From: Bradyrhizobium diazoefficiens
Lineage (GTDB): Bacteria; Pseudomonadota; Alphaproteobacteria; Rhizobiales; Xanthobacteraceae
Reading direction: 5' to 3'
Assembly (NCBI RefSeq): GCF_018129965.1
Contig: NZ_JAFCKW010000022.1
Location: 30,784 to 94,783 of the forward strand
Length of the DNA: 64,000 nucleotides
This document shows, piece by piece, positions 27,889-37,776 of this stretch; positions within the stretch are counted from its first letter, which is position 1; every line of letters starts with the position of its first letter. Both the position numbers and the translations under genes were made by a program. The notes under the pieces were generated by a model, which did not search any database, had not been told where the DNA came from, and saw nothing but the letters and a program-made list of their open reading frames with translations.

Positions 27889-30597
27889 TTACAGGGAGCG
27901 CTGGATCGTCTCCACGCGATAACACTCGATCACGTCACCGGCGCGCATGTCGTGGTAGTTCTCGAAGGCCATGCCGCATTCCTGACCGGACTGGACTTCC
28001 TTCACTTCGTCCTTGAAGCGCTTCAGCGTCGACAGCTTGCCTTCGTGCACGACGACGTTGTCGCGGATCAGGCGCACATTGGCGCCGCGTTCCACGGTGC
28101 CGTCGGTGACGCGGCAGCCGGCGACCTTGCCGACCTTGGAGATGTTGAAGATCTCCAGGATCGAGGCATTGCCGAGCATGGTTTCGCGCAAGGTCGGCGC
28201 GAGCAGGCCGCTCATCGCCTTCTTCACGTCGTCCACGAGGTCGTAGATGATGTTGTAGTAGCGGATCTCGATGCCGTTGCGCTTGGCGGCCGCAGCGGCC
28301 TCCTTGTTCGCACGAACCGAGAAGCCGATGATCGCCGCGTTGAAGCCCTCCGCGAGCGTCACGTCCGACTCCGAAATGCCGCCGACGCCGGCATGCAGGA
28401 TGCGGGCGGCGACTTCGTCGGTGCCGAGCTTCTCCAGCGAGCCGAGGATCGCTTCCAGCGAGCCCTGCACGTCGGCCTTGATGATCAGCGGGAATTCCTT
28501 GCGGCCCGCCGTCTTCAGTTGCGACATCATCTGCTCGAGCGAGCCGCGCATGCCGGAGATCGAGGCAGCCGCGTTCTCGCGCTTCTGGTGCGCGCGGTAG
28601 CTGGTGACCTGGCGGGCGCGGGCTTCGTTCTCCACGACCGCGAGACGATCGCCGGCTTCCGGCGGGCCATTGAAGCCGAGCACCTCGACCGGAACCGAGG
28701 GGCCGGCTTCCTGCACCGTCTCGCCCTGGTCGGAGATCAGCGCGCGGACGCGGCCCATCTCGGCGCCGGCGACGATGATGTCGCCGACACGGAGCGTGCC
28801 GCGCTGGACCAGCACGGTCGCGACCGGACCGCGGCCGCGGTCGAGCTTGGCCTCGATCACGGTGCCTTCGGCCGGACGATCCGAATTGGTCTTCAGGTCG
28901 AGGATATCGGCCTGCAGCGCGATCATCTCGAGCAGCTTGTCGAGATTGGTCTTGTTCTTGGCGGACACCTCGACGTCGACGACGTCGCCGCCGAAGGATT
29001 CCACCTGCACTTCGTGCTGGAGCAGCTCGGTGCGCACGCGCTCGGGCTTGGCATCGGGCTTGTCGATCTTGTTGATGGCAACGATGATCGGCACCCGCGC
29101 CGCCTTGGCGTGGTTGATGGCTTCGATCGTCTGCGGCATCACGCCGTCATCGGCCGCGACCACCAGCACGACGATGTCGGTGACCTTGGCGCCGCGGGCG
29201 CGCATCGCGGTGAACGCGGCGTGGCCGGGCGTGTCGATGAAGGTGATCTTCTTGCCGCTTTCGGGCGACAGCACCTGATAGGCGCCGATGTGCTGGGTGA
29301 TGCCGCCGGCCTCGCCGGAGACGACGTTGGCATGACGGAGCGCGTCGAGCAGCGAGGTCTTGCCGTGGTCGACATGGCCCATCACGGTGACGACCGGAGA
29401 GCGGGTCTCGGTGTCGGTGGAATCGTCGACCTGGTCGAACAGGCCCTCCTCGACGTCGGAAGCGGCAACGCGCTTGACGGTGTGGCCGAGTTCCTCGGCG
29501 ATCAGCTGCGCGGTGTCGGCATCGATCACGTCGGTGATCTTGTGCATCGCGCCCTGCTTCATCAGCATGCGGATGACGTCGACCGCGCGCTCGGCCATGC
29601 GGTTGGCGAGTTCCTGGATGGTGATCGCTTCCGGAATGACCACCTCGCGGATGAGCTTTTCCTTCGGCTCGTTCGCCGCGTGGCCCTTCAGGCGCTGGGT
29701 GCGGCGGCGGAACGAGGCGATCGAGCGCTCGCGGACCTCATCGGCATTGAGTGCGGTCACGACCGTCAGACGGCCGCGCTCCTTCTGCGGGCCCGGCTTG
29801 TGGGTGGGCTTGGGGGCCACCACGGGGCGTGCCGCACCGCCGGGACCCCTGCGGATCTGGCGCGGACCATCGTCCTCGTCCGGACCGGCTGCGACCGCGG
29901 GAGCGCGACCCAGCGGGCCGCCGGTCGGCCGCGCCGTGGTTGTTCCGGGGCGCGAAGGTGTCGTTGCCGGGCGCGTCGTGGTCGTGCCGGGGCGCGCTGC
30001 GGGCGCGCCGGGACGCGGCGCGGGAGCGGCCGGAGCCGCCGCTGCAGTTGCCGCGGGGCGGGGCGCGGATGGCTGCTCGCCTTCGCCAAAACGCTTCTTG
30101 GCTTCGGTCTCGGCCTTGCGCTTGGCTTCGTCCTCGTGGCGATGGCGCTCTTCCTCGGCCTTGCGGCGGGATTCGGCGGCTTCGCGCTCGACGCGCTCGG
30201 CGGCTTCGCGGACAGCCCGGCGCTGGGCCTCTTCCTCGGCCTGGCGGCGCTCTTCGACTTCGCGCACCTTGGCATCGGCCAGCGCGCTGGCGCGCGCGGA
30301 ACGTTCGTCCTCGGTCAGGGTGCGCAGCACCACGCCGGAGCCGGAGTTGCGCGGCGGTGCCGGGCGCGAGGGAGCGGGTGCAGGCGCGGCCGGTGCCGGC
30401 TTTGCTACAACCGTGGGAGCCTGCGGCTCGGGGCTGCCGTCGGTGCGGCGCTTGCCGCGCTTCTCGACCACGACCTGCTTGCTGCGGCCATGGCTGAAGC
30501 TCTGGCGCACAGTGCCCGTTTCGACGCGCGGCTTGAGCGATAGCGTCTTGCTCGGAACGCTCAGCTTCTTGTCGTCAGGGGTCTTGGTATCAACCAT
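27889..30597 (-). CDS. infB: Translation initiation factor IF-2
   Basis: 902 aa. GTPase that delivers initiator tRNA to the ribosome. The N-terminal IF2-N segment (KKLSVPSKTLSLKPRVETG) is followed by about 230 residues rich in Ala, Pro, Arg and Glu (low complexity, usual in alphaproteobacteria). The G domain has GHVDHGKTSLLDALR, DTPGHAAF and NKIDKPDA. Domains II, III and the fMet-tRNA-binding C-terminal domain are complete. Confidence 0.98.
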   Translation of the reverse strand: MVDTKTPDDKKLSVPSKTLSLKPRVETGTVRQSFSHGRSKQVVVEKRGKRRTDGSPEPQAPTVVAKPAPAAPAPAPSRPAPPRNSGSGVVLRTLTEDERSARASALADAKVREVEERRQAEEEAQRRAVREAAERVEREAAESRRKAEEERHRHEDEAKRKAETEAKKRFGEGEQPSAPRPAATAAAAPAAPAPRPGAPAARPGTTTTRPATTPSRPGTTTARPTGGPLGRAPAVAAGPDEDDGPRQIRRGPGGAARPVVAPKPTHKPGPQKERGRLTVVTALNADEVRERSIASFRRRTQRLKGHAANEPKEKLIREVVIPEAITIQELANRMAERAVDVIRMLMKQGAMHKITDVIDADTAQLIAEELGHTVKRVAASDVEEGLFDQVDDSTDTETRSPVVTVMGHVDHGKTSLLDALRHANVVSGEAGGITQHIGAYQVLSPESGKKITFIDTPGHAAFTAMRARGAKVTDIVVLVVAADDGVMPQTIEAINHAKAARVPIIVAINKIDKPDAKPERVRTELLQHEVQVESFGGDVVDVEVSAKNKTNLDKLLEMIALQADILDLKTNSDRPAEGTVIEAKLDRGRGPVATVLVQRGTLRVGDIIVAGAEMGRVRALISDQGETVQEAGPSVPVEVLGFNGPPEAGDRLAVVENEARARQVTSYRAHQKRENAAASISGMRGSLEQMMSQLKTAGRKEFPLIIKADVQGSLEAILGSLEKLGTDEVAARILHAGVGGISESDVTLAEGFNAAIIGFSVRANKEAAAAAKRNGIEIRYYNIIYDLVDDVKKAMSGLLAPTLRETMLGNASILEIFNISKVGKVAGCRVTDGTVERGANVRLIRDNVVVHEGKLSTLKRFKDEVKEVQSGQECGMAFENYHDMRAGDVIECYRVETIQRSL

Positions 30598-30667
30598 TCA
30601 GCAGTCCTAATCCTGATCTGTTAGCGTTGTGCGTTGCCGCACCGTCCTGTCGGGTCGTCGTTGTCTC

Positions 30668-31351
30668 TCAGAAATCCTGGCCGGGCTTTTCGGCAGTCTT
30701 GTCATCGTCCGCCATCCGGTATCGGACCAGCATCTGGCTACGTGACAGGAATGACTTGCTCGCCGGGCCCGCGAGCAGGGCAGCATGTATCACATTTGAC
30801 CGGGTAAGTGCCAAATCCAATTCTACTGATTTCAGGACAGTCACGACGGGAATCTGCGGCTTGGCGCCGCGATTTCCGTCATTTTGACGTGCCAGCATGT
30901 CCAATTTGCGGATTCCGTCCGCGGCCCCGTCGCTGGCATGGATCAGGACCTCGACCGTGCCTTCCCGCAGGGCGCTCTCGACCTTGCCGAAACCGGCCAC
31001 GATTTGGGCCGCCTTGGCAGCAATCCCCAGGGCCTCGATCACGCTCCGGACCAGGAGCGCCTCGATGTCCGCAGAAAACGTCAGGGGGATGCGCAGCTCG
31101 CGCTTGAAGGCTCTGCTGAAATGGTGACGACGAACGGCTTCCGCAACCACCTCGCGCGAGGCGGTGAGCCACATGCCGCGTCCGGGCAGCTTGCGCTTGA
31201 GATCGGGAACGACCTGACCTTCCGGCGAGACGACGAAGCGGATCAGCTCGTCGATCGGCCGGACCTCGCGGCTGACCGCACACATCCGCATGGTCGCGGA
31301 CCTTTCGGTCCGCGGGCCATTGTCGAGATCGTGGTCGGTATCTGCGAGCAT
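30668..31351 (-). CDS. ylxR: YlxR-family RNA-binding protein with L7Ae-like C-terminal half
   Basis: 227 aa. The N-terminal DUF448/YlxR domain carries RMCAVSREVRPIDELIRFVV and GRGMWLTASREVV. The C-terminal half (VRSVIEALGIAAKAAQIVAG to LTRSNVIHAALLAG) resembles an L7Ae/YlxQ-like RNA-binding fold, so this is the fused two-domain form. Standard position between nusA and infB. The precise RNA target is unknown. Confidence 0.9.
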   Translation of the reverse strand: MLADTDHDLDNGPRTERSATMRMCAVSREVRPIDELIRFVVSPEGQVVPDLKRKLPGRGMWLTASREVVAEAVRRHHFSRAFKRELRIPLTFSADIEALLVRSVIEALGIAAKAAQIVAGFGKVESALREGTVEVLIHASDGAADGIRKLDMLARQNDGNRGAKPQIPVVTVLKSVELDLALTRSNVIHAALLAGPASKSFLSRSQMLVRYRMADDDKTAEKPGQDF

Positions 31352-31374
31352 CCGGGCGACATTCTCCTTGGCCC

Positions 31375-32985
<1,611 letters not shown>

Positions 32986-32987
32986 GG

Positions 32988-33743
32988 CTAGTCTCCTTCG
33001 TCAGGCTCGATCTCGCCCCGCCGCGCGCGTTCGGCGGTCAGGCGATGTTTCTTGGTATTGGTCGGTGCCGGCTTCTTTTTCGGTTTGGTATTCTTGGTGG
33101 TCTTTTCGCTGATCTTCGCGTGCGGCGCAGCCGGCGGCTCCAGGCCGAGATTGCGGCGCATCTCGCGCGCCGCGGCCTTGCCCCGGCGCATCGATTCCGC
33201 GATCAGCTCGTCGGTCAGCACCAGCCGCGCTTCGCCGATATCCTCCATCGCCAGGAGCACGTCGGTCTCTTCGCCCGCCTTGACGTCGTCGCGATGCAGA
33301 TGCACGCGGTCGCCTTCGACCGCGCCGATCTTGCCGCGGAACCGCTTCCGCCCCTCATGGGCGACGGCCATCTCGACTTTCACCAGATGGCCGGCATAGC
33401 GCTCGAAATCGGAACGCCGCACCAGCGGGCGGTCGATGCCGGGCGAGGAAATCTCCAGGCGATAGGCGCGATCGATGGGGTCGGCGACGTCGAGCACGGG
33501 CGACAGCGCCCGCGAGACGGCCTCGCAATCCTCGATCTGCATCGTGCCGTCCGGGCGCTCGGCCATGATCTGCACGGTGCAGCCCGCCTCTCCGGAAATG
33601 CGGATCCGCACGAGCCGGTAGCCCATGCCCTCGAGCACGGGACCTGCGACCGCGGACACCCGTGCCGCCGCACCCGGCTCGACGACGAGCCTCGGCTCGG
33701 CCAGCAACTCGGCATCCGTGGAACCAGTGTTCGACTCGCTCAT
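32988..33743 (-). CDS. rimP: Ribosome maturation factor RimP
   Basis: 251 aa from ATG 33743; an in-frame TTG four codons upstream is possible. Needed for 30S assembly. The core has ISGEAGCTVQIMAERPDGT, IEDCEAVSRALSPVLD and RLEISSPGIDRPLVRRSDF. The long basic C-terminal tail (KKKPAPTNTKKHRLTAERARRG) exceeds the usual 150-170 aa size, as in other Rhizobiales. First gene of the nusA/infB operon. Confidence 0.95.
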   Translation of the reverse strand: MSESNTGSTDAELLAEPRLVVEPGAAARVSAVAGPVLEGMGYRLVRIRISGEAGCTVQIMAERPDGTMQIEDCEAVSRALSPVLDVADPIDRAYRLEISSPGIDRPLVRRSDFERYAGHLVKVEMAVAHEGRKRFRGKIGAVEGDRVHLHRDDVKAGEETDVLLAMEDIGEARLVLTDELIAESMRRGKAAAREMRRNLGLEPPAAPHAKISEKTTKNTKPKKKPAPTNTKKHRLTAERARRGEIEPDEGD

Positions 33744-33856
33744 ATCCAGGGTCAAGGCGCTCGATGGTTAAGGCTTGGTTACGACTGCAAAGTCCGCTTC
33801 GGAACTTTCCCGACAAAGCGTCAGCCGCATCTTCCGCAAAGCCGCGCTCAGGTAAT

Positions 33857-33887
33857 AAAAAAGAGCGGGTCCTTTCGGGCCCACTCT
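33857..33887 (-). terminator. Terminator-like hairpin in the rimP-nusA leader (attenuator candidate)
   Basis: On the minus strand: AGAGTGGGCCC-GAAA-GGACCCGCTCT followed by TTTTTTATT. An 11-bp stem with one G-U pair and one mismatch. It lies 114 nt upstream of the rimP ATG and downstream of a good promoter, so it sits inside the operon leader. Confidence 0.7.
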
Positions 33888-33923
33888 CACTACGCGGATC
33901 GTATGAGAAGATGAATTGGCGGT

Positions 33924-33952
33924 GATATAGCCCGTTCTGTCCTCCCGGACAA
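33924..33952 (-). promoter_or_regulatory. Candidate sigma70-type promoter for the rimP-nusA-infB operon
   Basis: TTGTCC (33947-33952), a 17-bp spacer and TATATC (33924-33929) on the minus strand. Expected start near 33917, giving a leader of about 170 nt that contains the hairpin at 33857-33887. No gene lies on this strand between here and 35183. Confidence 0.5.
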
Positions 33953-34100
33953 GGCCCATCGGAGGCAAGGGGAGGCTTTTTGCGCCCGGTCGACGTCCCC
34001 CTCAGGCAACGCTTCCTTCATGAAGCAGGCCTAAATTCCCCGACCGTGGGGCGGCTCGGACCAGGAGCGCCTTCGCGGCGTGCCCTGTTCGAGTGACTTC

Positions 34101-35186
34101 ATGACCGTTGCCACGTCGCTCATTCCCGGACTGGACGACATCGTCAAGCGCGGTGATCCCCGGCGTCGCGGCGAGATCGCGTGCGCCATCTCCGAATTGT
34201 TCTTCCACGACGCCGCAAGGCTGCGCCCCGATCTCATCGAGCTGTTCGACAATCTCCTGATCGATCTCGTCCCGCATGCCGCGCTGGCCTCGCGGGTCGA
34301 TCTTGCCGAACGCTTCTCGCGCCTGGGCAACGCGCCGCCGCATCTGGTGACCCAGCTCGCCCGCGAAAACGAGATCATGGTGGCGGGCCCCGTGCTGCGC
34401 CACTCGCCGGTTCTCGACGACGCCGCACTGGTCGAGATCGCACGCGTGAAGGGCCAGGGTCATCTGCTCGCGATGACGGAGCGCCCTGTTTTGCCGGCTG
34501 TACTCACCGACGTGCTGGTCGAGCGTGGCGATCGCGACGTGGTGCGTCGCACGGCCGGCAATGCCGGCGCGGTTTTCTCACCCGGCAGCTATACCGAGCT
34601 GATCAAGCGTGCGGCCCATGACGGCGTCCTGACGCTCAAGATCGGCCAGCGCGACGATCTTTCGGGCGAGCATCTCAAAGAGCTTCTCAACGGCACGCTC
34701 GGCGTGATCCGCCGCCGCCTCTCGCGCGTCGTCAATCCCGCGCGCCAGGTCGAGATCAAGCGCGCCATGGCCGCGATCGAGGAGACCTCCCAGCCGCCCG
34801 GGCAGCAGCGACGCGATTTCTCGGCGGCCCAGCGCACCGTGCTCGCTCTGCATCGCGGCGGTCATCTCGGCGAGAGCGCATTGCTCGGCTTCGCCAGGGC
34901 ACACAAATACGAGGAGGCGATTGCCTCGCTCTCGGCGATGGCCGGCGTCAGGATCCCCATTCTCGACCGCTTGATCTCCGGTGATCGCCACGATCCGATC
35001 CTCATCCTGGGTCGCATGCTGAATCTCGGCTGGCCGACGGTGCGCGCCCTGGTCCTGATGTGGTACGGCCCCCATCGCACGCCGGCCGATGCCGACCTCG
35101 AGCAGGCGCGCGCGAACTTCACGCGTCTGATGCCCGCGACGGCCGAGCGCGTCGTGAAATTCTGGCGCAACCGGCAGACAATCTAG
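34101..35186 (+). CDS. DUF2336 domain protein
   Basis: 361 aa from ATG 34101 (MTVATSLIPGLDDIVKRGD); a GTG seven codons earlier is possible. Mostly alpha-helical repeats (about 10-360) typical of the alphaproteobacterial DUF2336 family, whose biochemical role is unknown as far as I know. It has no signal peptide or membrane segment. It stands alone on the plus strand between rimP and trmB, and its stop overlaps the convergent trmB stop by four bases. Confidence 0.85.
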   Translation: MTVATSLIPGLDDIVKRGDPRRRGEIACAISELFFHDAARLRPDLIELFDNLLIDLVPHAALASRVDLAERFSRLGNAPPHLVTQLARENEIMVAGPVLRHSPVLDDAALVEIARVKGQGHLLAMTERPVLPAVLTDVLVERGDRDVVRRTAGNAGAVFSPGSYTELIKRAAHDGVLTLKIGQRDDLSGEHLKELLNGTLGVIRRRLSRVVNPARQVEIKRAMAAIEETSQPPGQQRRDFSAAQRTVLALHRGGHLGESALLGFARAHKYEEAIASLSAMAGVRIPILDRLISGDRHDPILILGRMLNLGWPTVRALVLMWYGPHRTPADADLEQARANFTRLMPATAERVVKFWRNRQTI

Positions 35187-35893
35187 ATTCTCCTGAACCG
35201 CAGATAGGCCGCCTTGCGCCCCTCGCGCGTGGCCTTCCGACCGTAGCGCGTCATGGTGTAGCCGTCCCACGGCAGCCGGAAATCATCGGCGCGTTCCGCG
35301 AGCCATTGGAAATCCGGCGCGCGCGACAGATGCGACAGGGTCCAGGCGCAGTAATCGTCGATGTCGCAAACGAAGCGGAATTCCCCGCCAGGCTTCAGCA
35401 CGCGCGCCATCGCGGCGATCGTCCGGTCCTGGACGAAGCGCCGCTTCCAGTGCCGCCGCTTCGGCCACGGGTCGGGATGGATCAGGTCGATCCGCGACAG
35501 CGAGGCCTGCGGCAGCCAGGCCAGCAGTTCGGCGGCGTCGCCGGCGAACAGGCGGATGTTGGCGATGTTGGCCGCCTCGATCTGCGCGAGGATCTTCGCC
35601 ATGCCGTTGACATAGGGCTCGCAACCGATGAAGCCGGTCGCGGGGAAGGCCTGCGCCTCGGCCGCAAGATGCTCGCCGCCGCCGAAGCCGATCTCGAGCC
35701 GGACCTCGTCCACCGCGGGATCGAAGATCTCGCCGGCCGCCGCCGGCCGGTCGCCCTCGATGTCGAGCGACAGATGCGGCAGCAGATGATCGATCAGCTC
35801 GGCCTGGTGCTGCCTGAGCTTGTGGCCCTTGCGGCGACCGAAGAAGGCGCGCTCGCTGTCGTCGCGCTCGGGATTTGATTTGCGTTCACTCAT
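35183..35893 (-). CDS. trmB: tRNA (guanine-46-N7)-methyltransferase TrmB
   Basis: 236 aa. SAM-dependent methylation of G46 in the tRNA variable loop. Family residues are RRKGHKLRQHQ near the N-terminus, LEIGFGGGEHLAA (SAM motif), IDLIHPDPWPKRRHWKRRFV and the C-terminal MTRYGRKATREGRKAAYLRF. The ATG overlaps the upstream M20 peptidase stop (ATGA), so the two genes are coupled. Confidence 0.96.
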   Translation of the reverse strand: MSERKSNPERDDSERAFFGRRKGHKLRQHQAELIDHLLPHLSLDIEGDRPAAAGEIFDPAVDEVRLEIGFGGGEHLAAEAQAFPATGFIGCEPYVNGMAKILAQIEAANIANIRLFAGDAAELLAWLPQASLSRIDLIHPDPWPKRRHWKRRFVQDRTIAAMARVLKPGGEFRFVCDIDDYCAWTLSHLSRAPDFQWLAERADDFRLPWDGYTMTRYGRKATREGRKAAYLRFRRI

Positions 35894-37017
35894 CGCAGCG
35901 TCTGGTACAGGCGATGCAGCAGTCGCGCCCGCGGTTCGAGTGACGAGACGTAAAGCTGTTCGTAATGGGTGTGCGCGCCCTTGCCGTCGACGCCGAGCCC
36001 GTCGAGCGTCGCGGTATGCGCGGCGGTGAAATTTCCGTCCGACCCGCCGCCGGTGTGGGTATCGATCAGCTCGAAGCCGATCTCGGCCGCAAGCGCCTTC
36101 GCGTGCTCGTAAAGCGAGGCGCCTGCGTTGTTCTTCTCGTAAGGCGGACGATTGAGACCGCCCGTGACCTTGATGGTGACGCCGTCCGTCTTCGACGTCA
36201 GTCCGAGAATCCTGCCGACGAATTCCTCCGCATCGGTGAAGCTCGGGACGCGCAGATCGATTTCGGCATAAGCCTCTTCCGGCGTGACGTTGGGGCGCGT
36301 GCCGCCGCGCACCACGCCGACATTGACGGTGACGCCGCGTTCCAGATCGTTCATTCCCTCGAGGGCGAGGATCAAATTGGCGAGCTCGCGGTTCGCGCTG
36401 CGGCCGTCCTGCGGCCGCGTGCCGGCATGCGCGGGCACGCCCTTGATGAATACTTCGAATCTCCCGACGCCCTTGCGCCCGGTGACGATCTTGCCGCCGT
36501 CGCGCGCAGGCTCCGTCACCAGAACGTATTTGGCCTTGCGTCCTTCACGCTCGATCAGCGCGCGGGAGTTGGGGCTTCCGATCTCCTCGTCGGAGGTGAA
36601 GATGTGGGTGATGCCGAGCGGCGAGCGATCCGTCGTTGCGCACAGCGCGCCAAATGCGTGATGGGCAATGTAGGCGCCGCCCTTCATGTCGTAGATGCCG
36701 GGGCCGAACGCGCTGTCGCCTTCGATCCTGAACGGCAGGCGCTCGATGAATCCCATGGGATGGACGGTATCGAGGTGGCTCAGCACCAGAATGCCCGGCG
36801 CATCCTGGCCCCAGATGGTGCGCGCGACGAGATGATCGCCGCAGCCGTCGACGCCGGCGATGCGTTCGAGCGTCACCGGCAGATCGCGATATTGCTCCGC
36901 GACCAGGGAGATCAGCTTGTTGACTTGTTCGGGCGCTTCGGTCGGCGTCTCGATCTCCACCCAGCGCCGGATGCCGTCGAGAATGGTTTGGGAGTCGAAC
37001 CAGTTTGCGTTGGTCAT
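35890..37017 (-). CDS. M20-family metallopeptidase (glutamate carboxypeptidase-like)
   Basis: 375 aa from ATG 37017; an earlier in-frame ATG at 37047 cannot be excluded. Dizinc hydrolase of the CPG2/ArgE/DapE fold. Visible metal and catalytic residues are VLSHLDTVHP (His, Asp), GIYDMKGGAYIA (bridging Asp), TSDEEIGS (Glu-Glu), and a His near the C-terminus in KGAHTHYEQ. The dimerisation domain has GVPAHAGTRPQDGRSAN. Substrate not determined. It lies where metK often sits in related genomes (between the HTH gene and trmB), from memory. Confidence 0.88.
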   Translation of the reverse strand: MTNANWFDSQTILDGIRRWVEIETPTEAPEQVNKLISLVAEQYRDLPVTLERIAGVDGCGDHLVARTIWGQDAPGILVLSHLDTVHPMGFIERLPFRIEGDSAFGPGIYDMKGGAYIAHHAFGALCATTDRSPLGITHIFTSDEEIGSPNSRALIEREGRKAKYVLVTEPARDGGKIVTGRKGVGRFEVFIKGVPAHAGTRPQDGRSANRELANLILALEGMNDLERGVTVNVGVVRGGTRPNVTPEEAYAEIDLRVPSFTDAEEFVGRILGLTSKTDGVTIKVTGGLNRPPYEKNNAGASLYEHAKALAAEIGFELIDTHTGGGSDGNFTAAHTATLDGLGVDGKGAHTHYEQLYVSSLEPRARLLHRLYQTLR

Positions 37018-37131
37018 GAGCGCATCTGTGCCTTTGAATCGCATCATCGAAAAGGGCGCGCATCACGTCGCAGCCGCAAATGACGACATAGGACAGATTT
37101 GACGCTGTCACAAATCGGACAGCGGTGGCAG

Positions 37132-37545
37132 TCAGCGCTTGTCGGGACCTTCGCGGGCCGCGATCTGCTCGACGAGATCGACGATCGAGCGGCGCATCTT
37201 CGAATCAGTGATTCGCGTGAACGCCTTGGTCAAAGCGAGACCTTCGGAGGTCGCGAGAAAATCCGAGACATAGGATGGCGATGCGCCCTCCGCGAAGCCG
37301 TCCGGTCCAGCCACGCCGCTGGGGCCGCCTTCGAACAGGAACGAGACAGGTACCTGCAGAATCTCCGCGATCTGCTGAATGCGGCTCGCACCGACGCGGT
37401 TGGTGCCCTTCTCGTACTTCTGAATCTGCTGGAAAGTCAGGCCCAAAGCTTCACCGAGCTTCTCCTGACTCATGCCCAACATGATGCGGCGCATGCGCAC
37501 GCGGCTGCCGACATATTTGTCAACAGGGTTGGGCGCTTTCGACAT
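37132..37545 (-). CDS. Xre-type helix-turn-helix regulator
   Basis: 137 aa from ATG 37545 (MSKAPNPVDKYVGSRVRMRR), with GGAGGCTGAGGAA directly upstream. The HTH_3 domain is at about 18-75 (LGMSQEKLGEALGLTFQQIQ, then KYEKGTNRVGASRIQQIAEI). The C-terminal part is helical (SDFLATSEGLALTKAFTRI). This family is widespread and syntenic downstream of lnt in alphaproteobacteria. Regulon unknown. Confidence 0.9.
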   Translation of the reverse strand: MSKAPNPVDKYVGSRVRMRRIMLGMSQEKLGEALGLTFQQIQKYEKGTNRVGASRIQQIAEILQVPVSFLFEGGPSGVAGPDGFAEGASPSYVSDFLATSEGLALTKAFTRITDSKMRRSIVDLVEQIAAREGPDKR

Positions 37546-37705
37546 TTCCTCAGCCTCCAAACATCACCGTCGGCGCAATCAACGCGAATGCCTCCGGTGC
37601 AAACGACGTAAAAAGAAACCCCGTTATTTCCGAACATTGCGGAGAAATTTAGCAACGCCCACTGTCTCCTGCAGCGGGTGCAGAATGGGGAGGCCATGTG
37701 CAATC

Positions 37706-37731
37706 TGTCAACCGTGAGACTACGGTTGTCA
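37706..37731. promoter_or_regulatory. Inverted repeat upstream of the HTH regulator
   Basis: TGTCAACCGT-N6-ACGGTTGTCA, arms pairing at 8 of 10 positions (the third position from each outer end is mispaired). It lies 160 bp upstream of the HTH start in the lnt-HTH gap and contains TTGACA-like elements on the minus strand. Candidate autoregulatory operator. Confidence 0.4.
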
Positions 37732-37776
37732 AAGGATTCCGTTCGCTTGGACCGAAATCCGCCAGTGAAGGTTTGA

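Noticed and set aside
27883..30543. Long plus-strand open frame opposite infB (about 886 codons), rich in Asp, Gly and His
   Set aside because: Antisense shadow of infB; low-complexity composition and no family features.
33768..33968. 66-codon minus-strand frame ahead of rimP, a possible leader peptide
   Set aside because: It spans the terminator-like hairpin and has no ribosome-binding site or protein-like composition. Its start would lie upstream of the candidate promoter.
37546..37776. Riboswitch (SAM-type) near the HTH gene
   Set aside because: metK is not in the window and I found no aptamer-like core; only a simple inverted repeat is present.
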